A DNA stretch of 64,000 nt. It comes from Georgenia subflava. Lineage in GTDB: Bacteria; Actinomycetota; Actinomycetes; Actinomycetales; Actinomycetaceae. The stretch is from assembly GCF_009193155.1 (NCBI RefSeq), contig NZ_VUKD01000002.1, forward strand, positions 62,001-126,000, given 5' to 3'. Shown here piece after piece: positions 44,234 through 53,334 of this stretch (positions within the stretch are counted from its first letter, which is position 1; each line of letters opens with the position of its first letter). The translations under genes and the position numbers were made by a program. The notes beneath the pieces were generated by a model, which made no database searches, was not told the origin of the DNA, and saw only the letters and a program-made list of their open reading frames with translations.

Positions 44234-44992
44234 CTACAGGTTGCGCTCGGCGTAGACCTTCATCGCGTCGCGCACGAGGACCGCGCCCTGCTCGCCGCCG
44301 TAGTTGGCGCCGAAGCGCGGGTCGGCCACGTACATCTCACCGAGCCCGACGAAGTACTCCTTGCTCGGTCCGGCCGAGCCCGCCCCGGGTGTGCCCGGGA
44401 TGCCGCGGAGCCACTCGAAGTGGCGCCGAGCGAGGTCCTGCGCCTCGTCGCTCTCGGGCGTGACGCCACGCTCGGCCGCGGTCGTCCAGTCGGAGCCGAG
44501 GCGCGTGGCCCGCTCCTGCCAGGCGCGCTTCTCCTCGGGGTCCAGGCTGCTCCACCAGCGGTCACCCGCGGCGTACGCCTCCTTGCCCCAGCGCTGCTCG
44601 ACCTCCTCCTTGTACCGGGTGTGGTCGAAACCGTCGAACATCTCCTCTGCCATGAGCTGTTCACCTCCTTCCCTCTTCTCGATCGTGCGTCGCACCGACG
44701 CGATCTGCCGGTCGATGCGGTCCCGTTCCTGCTCGAGCAGCACAAGGTGCCTCCCGAGCGCGGTGGAGACTTCCTTCCCACCGGCGAGCACCTCGGCGAT
44801 CGCCGGCAGCCCGAGCCCGAGCTCGCGCAGCAGGAGGATCCGCTGCAGTCGGAGGAGCGCGTCCTCGTCGTAGTAGCGGTACCCCCCAGCCCCGGTCCGG
44901 GAGGGCTCGAGCAGCCCGATCTGCCCGTAGTGGCGCAGCGTGCGGCTCGTTGTCCCCGTGATCCTCGTGACCTCGTTGATCGGCCACTCCAT
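44234..44992 (-). CDS. MerR family regulator with TipAS ligand domain
   Basis: A 252-residue regulator. The MerR winged helix is INEVTRITGTTSRTLRHYGQIGLLEPSRTGAGGYRYYDEDALLRLQRI, followed by the dimerising coiled coil (about 75-115). The C-terminal TipAS-type domain has FDHTRYKEEVEQRWG and later WFVGLGEMYVADPRF-like sequence. TipA binds thiopeptide antibiotics; relatives bind various amphipathic drugs. The conserved Cys used for covalent capture in TipA is not seen. AAGGAGG precedes the ATG. An inverted repeat at 45037 is the probable operator. Confidence 0.92.
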   Translation of the reverse strand: MEWPINEVTRITGTTSRTLRHYGQIGLLEPSRTGAGGYRYYDEDALLRLQRILLLRELGLGLPAIAEVLAGGKEVSTALGRHLVLLEQERDRIDRQIASVRRTIEKREGGEQLMAEEMFDGFDHTRYKEEVEQRWGKEAYAAGDRWWSSLDPEEKRAWQERATRLGSDWTTAAERGVTPESDEAQDLARRHFEWLRGIPGTPGAGSAGPSKEYFVGLGEMYVADPRFGANYGGEQGAVLVRDAMKVYAERNL

Positions 44993-45036
44993 GGCGGGTT
45001 CCTCCTTTCCGAGTCGGTGCGCACACCAGTCTGCAA

Positions 45037-45053
45037 CTTGACGCAACGTCAAG
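45037..45053. promoter_or_regulatory. MerR operator
   Basis: CTTGACG-CAA-CGTCAAG, a perfect inverted repeat 45 bp before the MerR start. It embeds TTGACG, usable as a -35. This is the classic MerR/TipA arrangement, so autoregulation is likely, and the divergent SDR may respond as well. Confidence 0.65.
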
Positions 45054-45091
45054 CGCAATGGGTTAGCCGAACTAGGGCCGGGGGCCGTCTG

Positions 45092-45145
45092 CATGTGCGC
45101 ACGACCCGGCGGGACGTGCATGTGCGCACGACCCGGCGGGACGTG
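45092..45145. repeat. 27-bp perfect tandem duplication
   Basis: Two identical 27-bp units (45092-45118, 45119-45145), each containing the palindrome TGTGCGCAC-like core GTGCGCAC. It lies between the MerR operator and the SDR gene. Confidence 0.85.
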
Positions 45146-45319
45146 TGGCCACGGCCACCGCTGCCGCACGCTCGCCGCTCGGTGGCTGGTGACGTCATCT
45201 GCCCGGACGCCTCGTGCGGGGAGAGCCCGGACCGGACCGACACACCTGGGGAATTTTCAGTGCAACCCCGTCCTTATCCCTGGTAGATGCAAATGCATCG
45301 AAAGCGAGAAGGAGGAGCG

Positions 45320-46156
45320 GTGAGCAACTACATCGACGGCAAGGTCATCGTCATCACGGGCGCCGGCAGCGGTTTCGGCAAGATCGTGGCGGAGAAGACC
45401 GCCGAGCTCGGCGCGAAGGTCGTCGGGGCCGACATCAACGAGGCCAACCTGCAGGCGGTCGTCGAGGGGATCCGCGCCAAGGGGCAGACGGCCGAGTACC
45501 AGGTCGCAGACGTCACCAGCAAGGAGCAGATGGACGCCGTGGCCGCCCTCGCGGTGGAGAAGTTCGGCCGCATCGACGTCATGCTCAACAACGCCGGCAT
45601 CATGCCGCTGGCCTACTTCGCGGACCACCAGGCTGCCTGGAAGAGCTGGGACAAGTCCGTGGACATCAACATCAAGGGTGTCGTCAACGGCATCACCGCC
45701 GTGTACGACCAGATGATCGCCCAGGGCGAGGGTCAGGTCGTCAACATCTCCTCGATCTACGGCAACTACGGCATCCCGGGGTCGGGCGTCTACAGCGCCA
45801 CCAAGGCCGCGGTGAAGGTCATCTCCGACTCCCTCCGGGCGGAGACCAAGGGCAAGATCAAGGTCACCACCGTCAAGCCGACCGGCATCCCCGGCACCAA
45901 CCTGGCCAGCGCGATCGTGAACGACGAGGCGGTCGCCGGGCTCACCGCGCACCGCACGGCCGAGTTCGCCGAGAACGCGGAGAAGTACTACGGCGACCAG
46001 ATGCCCGCCGAGCAGCTCGACCGCAACAGCGTGAAGTACTGGACCGTCACCCCCGAGGAGCTCGCCGAGAACGTCGTCTACGCCATCAACCAGCCCTGGG
46101 GCGTGAGCATCTCCGACATCACGGTGCGCGCCAGCGGCGAGGACTACGTCTACTGA
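45320..46156 (+). CDS. SDR family oxidoreductase
   Basis: A 278-residue short-chain dehydrogenase. TGAGSGFG (residues 13-20) binds the dinucleotide; ADIN at 37-40 ends in an acidic residue, favouring NAD+. Catalytic residues are S145, Y158 and K162 (NISS...YSATK). AAGGAGG precedes the GTG start. It is divergent from the MerR regulator across 330 bp with the operator and a tandem repeat, so it may be a MerR target. Substrate unknown. Confidence 0.93.
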   Translation: MSNYIDGKVIVITGAGSGFGKIVAEKTAELGAKVVGADINEANLQAVVEGIRAKGQTAEYQVADVTSKEQMDAVAALAVEKFGRIDVMLNNAGIMPLAYFADHQAAWKSWDKSVDINIKGVVNGITAVYDQMIAQGEGQVVNISSIYGNYGIPGSGVYSATKAAVKVISDSLRAETKGKIKVTTVKPTGIPGTNLASAIVNDEAVAGLTAHRTAEFAENAEKYYGDQMPAEQLDRNSVKYWTVTPEELAENVVYAINQPWGVSISDITVRASGEDYVY

Positions 46157-46280
46157 ACCGGGTTCGCGCCGGCCGGGTGAACGGGCGATGAGCGCCAGGT
46201 GTCCAGTCGGTCCACAGGCAGATCGGCGAATGTGTGTGTATGTGCACAACCCTGTGGATGGAGTCCGTGGAAAACGTCGG

Positions 46281-46313
46281 CCCGGTCATCCCCGCTCAGT
46301 GGGGACGACCGGG
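46281..46313. terminator. Terminator between SDR and MaoC genes
   Basis: CCCGGTC-a-TCCCC pairs with GGGGA-c-GACCGGG: 12 pairs with one mismatch around a 7-base loop. It lies between convergent genes and should act in both directions. Confidence 0.75.
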
Positions 46314-46342
46314 CCGGTTCGCGCGCCCGCCGAGCCGGTCGA

Positions 46343-47419
46343 TCAGGTCGGCCGACCCGGTCGACGGACGACCGAGCCGGTGAGGTACTGCCGCCCGGAC
46401 CGCGGGTCCCACGCGGCATAGCCGGTGCCCGCACCGTTGGCAGCCGTCCCCTCGCCGCCTGATCCGGCCGCCGGGACGACGGCGAACGCCACGGTGGCGG
46501 GCAGCAGCACGGGCTTGCCGAACTCCACGGTCCACAGGAAGGACTCCCCGCGGACGGGCGCGGTGGCGGCCAGCGCGCGGGCGGCGGTGTACATCCCGTG
46601 CGCGATCGGACGGGCGAAACCGAAGAGCCGCGCCCCGAGCCGCGAGACATGGATGGGGTTGCGGTCGCCGGAGACCTCGGCGTACTGCTTCGCCACGTCG
46701 GTGCCGAGCCGCCACACGGCGGTCGGGGTGCGCGGCGTCTCGGCCGGTGCCACGTCCGCGGCCGCGCCGGGCACGATCGCAGCGTCGGCGGCCTCGGCGG
46801 CGTCGGTGTCGGCAGCGCCCTCGTCCGCGGCAGGTGCGGGCGTGCCCCCGGTGGCGTGCCCCGCCTGCTGGGCGGGTCCGCCGTCGGCGGCCGGGGCGCG
46901 GCCCTTCGCCAGATAGGTGGACACCCCGCGCCAGACCGCAGCGCCGTCCTGGTCCATGACCGTCACGACCAGGTCGACCTGTGTCCCCCGCGCGTGCGGA
47001 CGGGCGTTCTGGGCCCAGGCGCGCACGGTCACCGCCTCGTCCAGCCGCAGCGCCCGGTGCTGCTCCACCCGGTTCGCCACGTGGACCAGACCGAGCACCT
47101 GCAGCGGGAAGTCCTCCCGCACCATGACCGCCATCGCCAGGGGGAAGGCGAGGACGTGCACGTAGCCGGCCGGCAGGACGTCGGTGCCCGCCTCGCCGAG
47201 CAGGTGCTGGTACTCCGACAGCTTCTCGACGTCGGCGCGGACGTCCTCCACCCGCAGGACCACCGGTGGCAGCGCGCCGGCGGCGGGTCGGCGGGCGAGC
47301 ACCGTCGTGCGGATGCGACCCAGCGCCTGGGCGTAGAGCCGCCCGAGCGAGGGCATCGACCGCAGCCGCTCCTCCCGGTAGCCCGCGGGAGGCCCGGCCG
47401 GGTCGCCCGGGCCGGTCAC
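46343..47419 (-). CDS. MaoC-type double-hotdog (R)-hydratase, HtdX-like
   Basis: A 358-residue protein with two hotdog domains joined by an Ala/Pro-rich linker (about residues 185-235). The C-terminal half carries the hydratase-2 motif YAEVSGDRNPIHVSRLGARLFGFARPIAHGM, with catalytic Asp and His. The N-terminal half (VHVLAFPLAMAVM...) lacks the motif and is probably structural. It hydrates trans-2-enoyl thioesters. The GTG overlaps the FabG stop by 4 bp. The order thiolase-FabG4-HtdX matches the mycobacterial Rv0243-Rv0242c-Rv0241c locus. Confidence 0.92.
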   Translation of the reverse strand: MTGPGDPAGPPAGYREERLRSMPSLGRLYAQALGRIRTTVLARRPAAGALPPVVLRVEDVRADVEKLSEYQHLLGEAGTDVLPAGYVHVLAFPLAMAVMVREDFPLQVLGLVHVANRVEQHRALRLDEAVTVRAWAQNARPHARGTQVDLVVTVMDQDGAAVWRGVSTYLAKGRAPAADGGPAQQAGHATGGTPAPAADEGAADTDAAEAADAAIVPGAAADVAPAETPRTPTAVWRLGTDVAKQYAEVSGDRNPIHVSRLGARLFGFARPIAHGMYTAARALAATAPVRGESFLWTVEFGKPVLLPATVAFAVVPAAGSGGEGTAANGAGTGYAAWDPRSGRQYLTGSVVRRPGRPT

Positions 47420-48813
47420 TGTCCGGCCACCAGCTGGCCGCACACCCGCAGCACCTGACCGTTGATCCCGCCGGCCTGGGGCGACGCGAGGAACGCGATG
47501 GCCTCCGCCACGTCTACCGGCAGGCCGCCCTGCTGCAGCGAGCTGGTCCAGCGCGCCATCTGCCGCGGCAGGGGCGGCATCTTCGCCGTCATGTCCGTCT
47601 CGATGAAGCCGGGCGCGACGGCGTTGATCGTGCCGCCCGACTCGGCCAGCGGCGCGGCCAGCGCACGGGTCATCCCGATGAGCCCGGCCTTGGCGGCGGC
47701 GTAGTTGGTCTGGCCACGGTTGCCGGCGAGGCCGGAGAAAGAGGCGAGCGAGATGATGCGCGGCGCCGCCCCGGTCGTGCCCAGCGTGCCGGGTACGGCG
47801 AAGGTCTGGTTCATCCGCAGCGGCGCGTCGACGTTGACGGCCAGGAGGTCCTCGAACCTGTCGGCCGTCATGTTGGCGAGCAGCTTGTCCCGCGTGATGC
47901 CCGCGTTGTGCACCACGATGTCGAGGTGCCCGTAGCGCGAGGTCGCGGCGGCGAGGATCCGCTCGGCGGCGTCGTCGGCCGTGATGTCGAGCTGCAGTGC
48001 CGTGCCCGACACCTCGTTCATGACAGCGGTGAGGCTCTCGCCCGCTGCCGGCACGTCGACGCCGAGCACCTGGGCGCCGTCCCGGGCGAGCACCCGGACC
48101 ACCTCGGCCCCGATCCCTCGTGCGGCGCCGGTGACGACGGCGACCGTCCCCACGAGCGGCCGCGCCCAGTCGGCGGGCACGGCCCCGCCGTCGGTCCCCA
48201 CGGCCAGCAGCTGACCGTCGACGAACGCCGAGCGGGCCGACAGCAGGAAGCGCAGGCCCCCGCGGACGGACGCCGCGCCGACCGCCACGCCGTCGGCGAG
48301 GACGAGCCCGTTGGCGGTGGCGCCGGCGCGCAGCTCCTTGGCGAGCGAGCGGACGAACGCGTCCACGGCGAGGCGGCCGGCCGCCACCGCCGGGTCCGTC
48401 GCGTCGTCGGCGGTCGGGGCGGGGACCGGCGCCGGGGCGCTGCGCGAGACCGTGACGACCCGGCCGCCCGTGGCCAGGCGCCTCAGCATCGAGCCGAGCT
48501 GGAGCGCCGGTCCGGACAGGGCCGCAGGGTGGTCCAGGCCGGTCAGCACGACGACGACGGCGCCCCACCTGTCGTGCTCGCCGAGGTGGGTGTCCCGTCG
48601 CACGTCCAGGTCCCAGGCGAGCAGGTCCTGCGCGACGGTGTCCGCGTCGGCGGTCGCGCGCGCGTCGGAGAGCACCAGCACCGGGCCGGGTGTCAGCGGG
48701 GCGTCCACCGACGTCGGGTCGGTGCGCCGCAGCCGCGCCGGCCGGGGGAGGCCCAACTTCTTGGCGACGGCGGACGCCGGGCCGTTGACCAGCTCGAGGT
48801 AGGTGTCGCTCAC
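47416..48813 (-). CDS. fabG4: High-molecular-weight FabG (FabG4-like) 3-oxoacyl reductase
   Basis: A 465-residue reductase. An N-terminal flavodoxin-like domain without a usable nucleotide loop (about 1-210) precedes a full SDR domain: VVTGAARGIGAEVV, DIVVHNAGITRD, SLASFSGLAGNRGQTNYAAAKAGLIGM (Ser, Tyr, Lys) and APGFIETDMTA. This two-domain layout defines the FabG4 class, which reduces long-chain 3-oxoacyl-CoA. It overlaps its neighbours by 4 bp at both ends, so the three genes are coupled. Confidence 0.93.
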   Translation of the reverse strand: MSDTYLELVNGPASAVAKKLGLPRPARLRRTDPTSVDAPLTPGPVLVLSDARATADADTVAQDLLAWDLDVRRDTHLGEHDRWGAVVVVLTGLDHPAALSGPALQLGSMLRRLATGGRVVTVSRSAPAPVPAPTADDATDPAVAAGRLAVDAFVRSLAKELRAGATANGLVLADGVAVGAASVRGGLRFLLSARSAFVDGQLLAVGTDGGAVPADWARPLVGTVAVVTGAARGIGAEVVRVLARDGAQVLGVDVPAAGESLTAVMNEVSGTALQLDITADDAAERILAAATSRYGHLDIVVHNAGITRDKLLANMTADRFEDLLAVNVDAPLRMNQTFAVPGTLGTTGAAPRIISLASFSGLAGNRGQTNYAAAKAGLIGMTRALAAPLAESGGTINAVAPGFIETDMTAKMPPLPRQMARWTSSLQQGGLPVDVAEAIAFLASPQAGGINGQVLRVCGQLVAGQ

Positions 48814-50147
48814 GCCGCCTCCAGGATCATCGTGACGGCCTGCCCGCCGGCCGCGCAGACCGAGATCAGGCCCCGGGCGCGCTCGCCGGGCCGGACCTGG
48901 GACTCGCCGCGCTCGCTGAGCAGCTTGGCCAGCGTGCCCACGATCCGGCCGCCGGTGGCGGCGAAGGGGTGCCCGGCCGCGAGCGAGGAGCCGGTGACGT
49001 TCAGCCGTGCGCGGTCCACGCGGCCGAGCGCACCGTCGAGCCCGAGGCGCGACCGGCAGAAGTCGTCGTCCTCGAGCGCTGCCAGGGTCGCCAGCACGGT
49101 GGAGGCGAACGCCTCGTGGATCTCGACGAAGTCGAAGTCGGCGAGCGACATGCCCTGCCGTGCGATCAGCGTCGGGATGGCGTAGGCGCCGGCCATGAGC
49201 AGGCCCTCCTCGCCGCCGACGAAGTCCGTCGCCGCTGCCTGGGCGTCGACGAGGTGGGCGAGCACCGGCAGGCCACGCTCGGCGGCCCAGTCGTCCGAGG
49301 CCAGCAGCACCATCGAGGCGCCGTCGGACAGCGGGGTGGAGTTGCCGGCCGTCATGGTCGGTGCCGGGCCCTGGGGGTCCGCGCCCCGGTTGCCGAAGAC
49401 GGGCTTGAGCTTCGCGAGCTTCTCGAGCGAGGTGTCGCCGCGCAGCGACTCGTCCCGGGTCAGCCGGCGGTAGGGCGTCATGAGGTCCTCGAAGAACCCT
49501 CGGTCGTACGCGGCGGCGAGATTCTGGTGCGAGGCGAGGGCGAGCGCGTCCTGGTCCTCGCGGGAGATTCCCCAGCGGGCGGTCGTCAGGGCCTGGTGCT
49601 CACCCATGCTCAGCCCGGTGCGCGGCTCGGCCACGTCCGGTGCGACCGGGGCGAGGTCGCGGGGACGCACGCTCGAGAGCGCCTTGAGCCGGTCCGGCAG
49701 CGTCTTCGCGCGGGAGGCCTTGAGGATGGCCTTGCGCAGCCGGTCCGAGACGACGATCGGGGCGTCCGAGGTGGAGTCGACGCCACCGCCGACGCCGACC
49801 CGCGCCTGGCCGAGGGCGATCTTGTTCGCGACGCCGACGATCGCCTCCAGGCCGGTGCCGCACGCGCGCTGGACGTCGTAGGCGGGGGTGCGGTGGTCCA
49901 GCGAGGAGCCCAGGACGGTCTCGCGGGTGAGGTTGAAGTCGCGGGAGTGCTTGAGCACGGCACCGGCTGCCACCTCGTCCAGCCGCTCGCCGGCCAGGCC
50001 GAAGCGGGCGACGAGCCCCTCGAGGGTGGCCGTGAGCATGTCCTTGTTCGAGGCGCCGGCGTAGGCGCTGCCGGCCTTGGCGAACGGGATCCGGTTGGAC
50101 CCGACGACGGCCGCGCGGGGCGCGCCGTTGGTGGGGGTGGAGGTCAC
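48810..50147 (-). CDS. Acetyl-CoA acyltransferase (thiolase), FadA2-like
   Basis: A 445-residue thiolase. Nucleophile Cys96 is in VQRACGTGLEA; the second active-site Cys is near the end in ISVCAAGGQAV, and His is in FVEIHEAFAS and GHPFAATGGRIVG. It splits 3-oxoacyl-CoA in beta-oxidation, or condenses acyl units. GTG start with AGGAAG upstream. First gene of the operon with fabG4 and maoC, read divergently from the TetR gene with a large inverted repeat between them. Confidence 0.94.
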   Translation of the reverse strand: MTSTPTNGAPRAAVVGSNRIPFAKAGSAYAGASNKDMLTATLEGLVARFGLAGERLDEVAAGAVLKHSRDFNLTRETVLGSSLDHRTPAYDVQRACGTGLEAIVGVANKIALGQARVGVGGGVDSTSDAPIVVSDRLRKAILKASRAKTLPDRLKALSSVRPRDLAPVAPDVAEPRTGLSMGEHQALTTARWGISREDQDALALASHQNLAAAYDRGFFEDLMTPYRRLTRDESLRGDTSLEKLAKLKPVFGNRGADPQGPAPTMTAGNSTPLSDGASMVLLASDDWAAERGLPVLAHLVDAQAAATDFVGGEEGLLMAGAYAIPTLIARQGMSLADFDFVEIHEAFASTVLATLAALEDDDFCRSRLGLDGALGRVDRARLNVTGSSLAAGHPFAATGGRIVGTLAKLLSERGESQVRPGERARGLISVCAAGGQAVTMILEAA

Positions 50148-50227
50148 GTCGTCGTCCTCTTCCTGCTTCTCTCGAGGTCGTTCCCCGCGGCCGGGACGTT
50201 CGTCCCGGGCGTCGCGAGGACCATTGC

Positions 50228-50258
50228 GGTACTCACAGTACCTGATACTGTCGGTACC
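50228..50258. promoter_or_regulatory. TetR operator upstream of thiolase operon
   Basis: Thirteen-base arms, GGTACTCACAGTA (50228-50240) and TACTGTCGGTACC (50246-50258), match at 11 of 13 positions around CCTGA. The right arm ends one base before the TetR GTG and contains GATACT, a possible -10. It should be bound by the adjacent TetR protein and block both directions. Confidence 0.65.
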
Positions 50259-51056
50259 GTGATATCGAGCACTCACGACGACGGTAGCGACACCGCCGAC
50301 GTCGCACCCGACGGCCGGGCCACCCGCTGGGCCGGGCACCGGACCTCGCGGCGCGCCGAGCTCGTGCGCGGGGCGCGCCGGGCCGTCCACCACCGTGGCC
50401 CCGACGTGTCGATGGACGAGATCGCCACCGAGATCGGCACCTCGAAGTCCATCCTCTACCGCTACTTCACCGACAAGACCGGGCTGCAGACCGCCGTCGG
50501 CCACGAGGTCCTCGGCCGGATGCGCGAGGCCCTGGAGCAGGCCGCAGCGAGCGCCGGCGGGCCGCGCGAGCGGATCTCGGCGATGGTCAGCGTCTACCTC
50601 GAGATGGTCGACTCCTCGCCGCACGTGTACACCTTCGTCACCCGGCCGGAGGCCGCCGCCACGGCCGGCGAGCTGCGCGGCTTCGCCGCCGAGATCGGCG
50701 ACCTCGTGGTCGACTCGCTGCTGCCCGCCCTGCGTGGGGACGGCCCGGCCGGCGCCGACGAGGCGGCCGAGGTCGACCCCGAGACGCTGGCCGTCGCCAA
50801 CCTCTGGGCGGCGGGCGTCGTCGGGCTCGTCCGCGGCGCGGCCGAGCGCTGGATGGGCGACCGGGTCGACGACGGCGCCCCGGTGACCGGCGGCGCCCCC
50901 GAAACGAGTGAGGGCCCTGCCCGCGCCGCCGTCGCGGCCGGCAGCCTCGACGCGCACGTGAGCGGCATGGACCGTGCCGAGCTCGCCGCCCATCTCGCCG
51001 ACTGGCTCTGGGACGGCGCCGTCGGCGTCACCCGCCGCGCCCGCCGCCGCACCTGA
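50259..51056 (+). CDS. TetR family transcriptional regulator
   Basis: A 265-residue repressor. The helix-turn-helix is VSMDEIATEIGTSKSILYRYFTDKTGLQTAV (about residues 47-77). The C-terminal ligand domain is helical, with an inserted acidic/Gly-rich loop (about 155-230). It is likely to sense acyl-CoA, given its position between the thiolase-fabG4-maoC operon and an acyl-CoA oxidase gene. The GTG sits right at the edge of the operator, consistent with a leaderless, autorepressed transcript. Confidence 0.9.
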   Translation: MISSTHDDGSDTADVAPDGRATRWAGHRTSRRAELVRGARRAVHHRGPDVSMDEIATEIGTSKSILYRYFTDKTGLQTAVGHEVLGRMREALEQAAASAGGPRERISAMVSVYLEMVDSSPHVYTFVTRPEAAATAGELRGFAAEIGDLVVDSLLPALRGDGPAGADEAAEVDPETLAVANLWAAGVVGLVRGAAERWMGDRVDDGAPVTGGAPETSEGPARAAVAAGSLDAHVSGMDRAELAAHLADWLWDGAVGVTRRARRRT

Positions 51057-51115
51057 GCCCCCGCACCACGAACCACCACGACCGCACCGCACGACGACGT
51101 GAACCGGAGATCCCG

Positions 51116-53254
51116 ATGACCACAACCGTCCGCCCCGACCAGACCGTCACCCCCTCCGCGGCGACCCCGCCCAGCCCGGGAGCCACCCGTACCGACGTCG
51201 GCGAGCACATCGACGTCGAGGCGCTCGGCAAGCTCCTGGACGGGCGCTGGTGGGAGTTGCGCCGCGCCGCACGCGACCTCTCGCTCGACCCGGAGCTGCA
51301 GAAGATCGAGGGCCTGCCGGTGGCCGAGCACCGCGAGCGCGTGCTCGCCCAGGCCCGGCTGCTGGCCGAGCGGGGCGTGGTCCACCGCGCGTACCCGGCG
51401 TCGGTGGGCGGGCAGGAGGACCCCGGCGGCAACCTCGCGAGCTTCGAGGAGCTCGCGGTCGCGGACCCCTCCCTGCAGATCAAGGGCGGCGTGCAGTGGG
51501 GCCTGTTCGGCTCGGCGATCCTGCACCTGGGCAACGCGGAGCACCACCAGCGCTGGCTGCCCGGCGTCCTGGACCTGTCCGTCCCCGGGGCCTTCGCGAT
51601 GACCGAGATCGGGCACGGCTCCGACGTCGCCGCCATCGCCACCACGGCCACCTACGACGAGGCGACCGAGGAGTTCGTGATCCACACGCCGATCACGGCC
51701 GCGCGCAAGGAGTTCCTCGGCAACGCCGCCCTGCACGGGGTGGCCGCCGTCGTCTTCGCGCAGCTCATCACCCGGGGCGTCAACCACGGCGTCCACGCCT
51801 TCTACGTGCCCATCCGCGAGAAGAGCGGCTCGGGCCTGCGCTACCTGCCCGGTGTCGACGGCTCGGACGACGGACTCAAGGGCGGGCTCAACGGCGTCGA
51901 CAACGGCCGTCTGTGGTTCGACCATGTCCGCGTCCCGCGCACGAACCTGCTCAACCGCTACGGCGACGTCGCGCCGGACGGCACGTACTCCTCGCCGATC
52001 GACAGCCCCGGCCGGCGCTTCTTCACCATGCTCGGCACGCTCGTGCAGGGCCGCGTCTCGCTGTCGGGCTCCGCGGTGTCGGTCTCGAAGATGGCGCTGG
52101 CCATCGCGATCACCTACGGCTCGCAGCGTCGGCAGTTCACCGGCGCGGACGAGACGTCCGAGGTCGTGCTGCTGGACTACCAGCAGCACCAGCGCCGCCT
52201 CCTGCCGCTGCTCGCCCGCACCGTCGCCGCGAACCTCGCCCACCACGAGCTGCTGGACCGGTTCGACGGGGTGTTCTCCGGCGAGCACGACACCGACGAC
52301 GACCGTCAGGACCTCGAGACCCTCGCCGCGGCGGCCAAGCCGCTCACCACCTGGCTCGCCCTGGAGACGCTCCAGGAGGCGCGGGAGGCCTGCGGCGGCG
52401 CCGGGTACATGGCGGAGAACCGGCTGGTGGGGCTGCGCCAGGACATGGACGTCTACGTCACCTTCGAGGGCGACAACAACGTCCTGCTCCAGCTGGTCGG
52501 CAAGCGGCTGCTCACCGACTACGGCAAGGAGATGGCGAAGATCGACATCGCCGGCGCAGCCCGCTACGTCGCGGCACGCGCCGCCGACATGACGCTGCAC
52601 CGCACCCCGCTGCGCCGCGCCGCCCAGTCCGTCCTGGACTCCGGCTCGCGGGCCCGCTCGGCCGGGCACCTGCGCGAGGCCGACACCCAGCGTGAGCTCC
52701 TCGAGGACCGGGTCGAGGCCATGGTCGCCGAGATCGCCGGCGCCCTGCGGCCGGCGCGCAACGCCTCCCCGGTCGAGGCCGCGGCCCTGTTCAACGCCCA
52801 CCAGCACGAGCTGATCGAGGCCGCCCGTGCGCACGGCGAGCTGCTGCAGTGGGAGGCCTTCACGGCGGCGCTGCCGAAGGTGCGGGACCCGCGCACTCGC
52901 GAGGTCCTCACGACGCTGCGGGACCTGTACGGCCTGACCATGATCGAGAAGAACCTCGCCTGGTACCTCATGAACGGCCGCATCTCGGCCCAGCGGGCCA
53001 AGACGGTGACCAGCTACGTCGACCGCCTGCTGGTGCGGCTGCGCCCGCACGCCGTCGACCTCGTGACGGCCTTCGGCTACCGGCCCGAGCACCTGCGCGC
53101 CACTATCGCCACCGGCGTGGAGGCCGAGCGCCAGGACGAGGCCCGTGCCTACTTCCGCCGTCGCCGTGCCGCCGGCCAGGAGCCCGTGAACGAGAAGATC
53201 CTGCACGCCAACCAGCAGAAGAGCGGTATGGCCGAGCCGGACGAGGACGACTGA
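51116..53254 (+). CDS. Acyl-CoA oxidase/dehydrogenase
   Basis: A 712-residue flavoenzyme of the acyl-CoA oxidase type. MTEIGHGSDVAAIATTATYD is the central beta-domain signature (FAD and substrate). QRRQFTGADETSEVVLLDYQ begins the C-terminal helical half, and EACGGAGYMAENRL...VTFEGDNNVLLQ holds the catalytic Glu. Length and a duplicated helical end match peroxisomal-type oxidases rather than 380-residue dehydrogenases. It would start the beta-oxidation cycle completed by the hydratase, reductase and thiolase next door. GGAGA precedes the ATG. Confidence 0.93.
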   Translation: MTTTVRPDQTVTPSAATPPSPGATRTDVGEHIDVEALGKLLDGRWWELRRAARDLSLDPELQKIEGLPVAEHRERVLAQARLLAERGVVHRAYPASVGGQEDPGGNLASFEELAVADPSLQIKGGVQWGLFGSAILHLGNAEHHQRWLPGVLDLSVPGAFAMTEIGHGSDVAAIATTATYDEATEEFVIHTPITAARKEFLGNAALHGVAAVVFAQLITRGVNHGVHAFYVPIREKSGSGLRYLPGVDGSDDGLKGGLNGVDNGRLWFDHVRVPRTNLLNRYGDVAPDGTYSSPIDSPGRRFFTMLGTLVQGRVSLSGSAVSVSKMALAIAITYGSQRRQFTGADETSEVVLLDYQQHQRRLLPLLARTVAANLAHHELLDRFDGVFSGEHDTDDDRQDLETLAAAAKPLTTWLALETLQEAREACGGAGYMAENRLVGLRQDMDVYVTFEGDNNVLLQLVGKRLLTDYGKEMAKIDIAGAARYVAARAADMTLHRTPLRRAAQSVLDSGSRARSAGHLREADTQRELLEDRVEAMVAEIAGALRPARNASPVEAAALFNAHQHELIEAARAHGELLQWEAFTAALPKVRDPRTREVLTTLRDLYGLTMIEKNLAWYLMNGRISAQRAKTVTSYVDRLLVRLRPHAVDLVTAFGYRPEHLRATIATGVEAERQDEARAYFRRRRAAGQEPVNEKILHANQQKSGMAEPDEDD

Positions 53255-53334
53255 CAGCCGGCCGCGCCGCCTGACAGGTGGACCGTCGAGACCGATCGGT
53301 TGCGGCCTCCGGTGCGGTGGTCGAGGCTGCGTGA

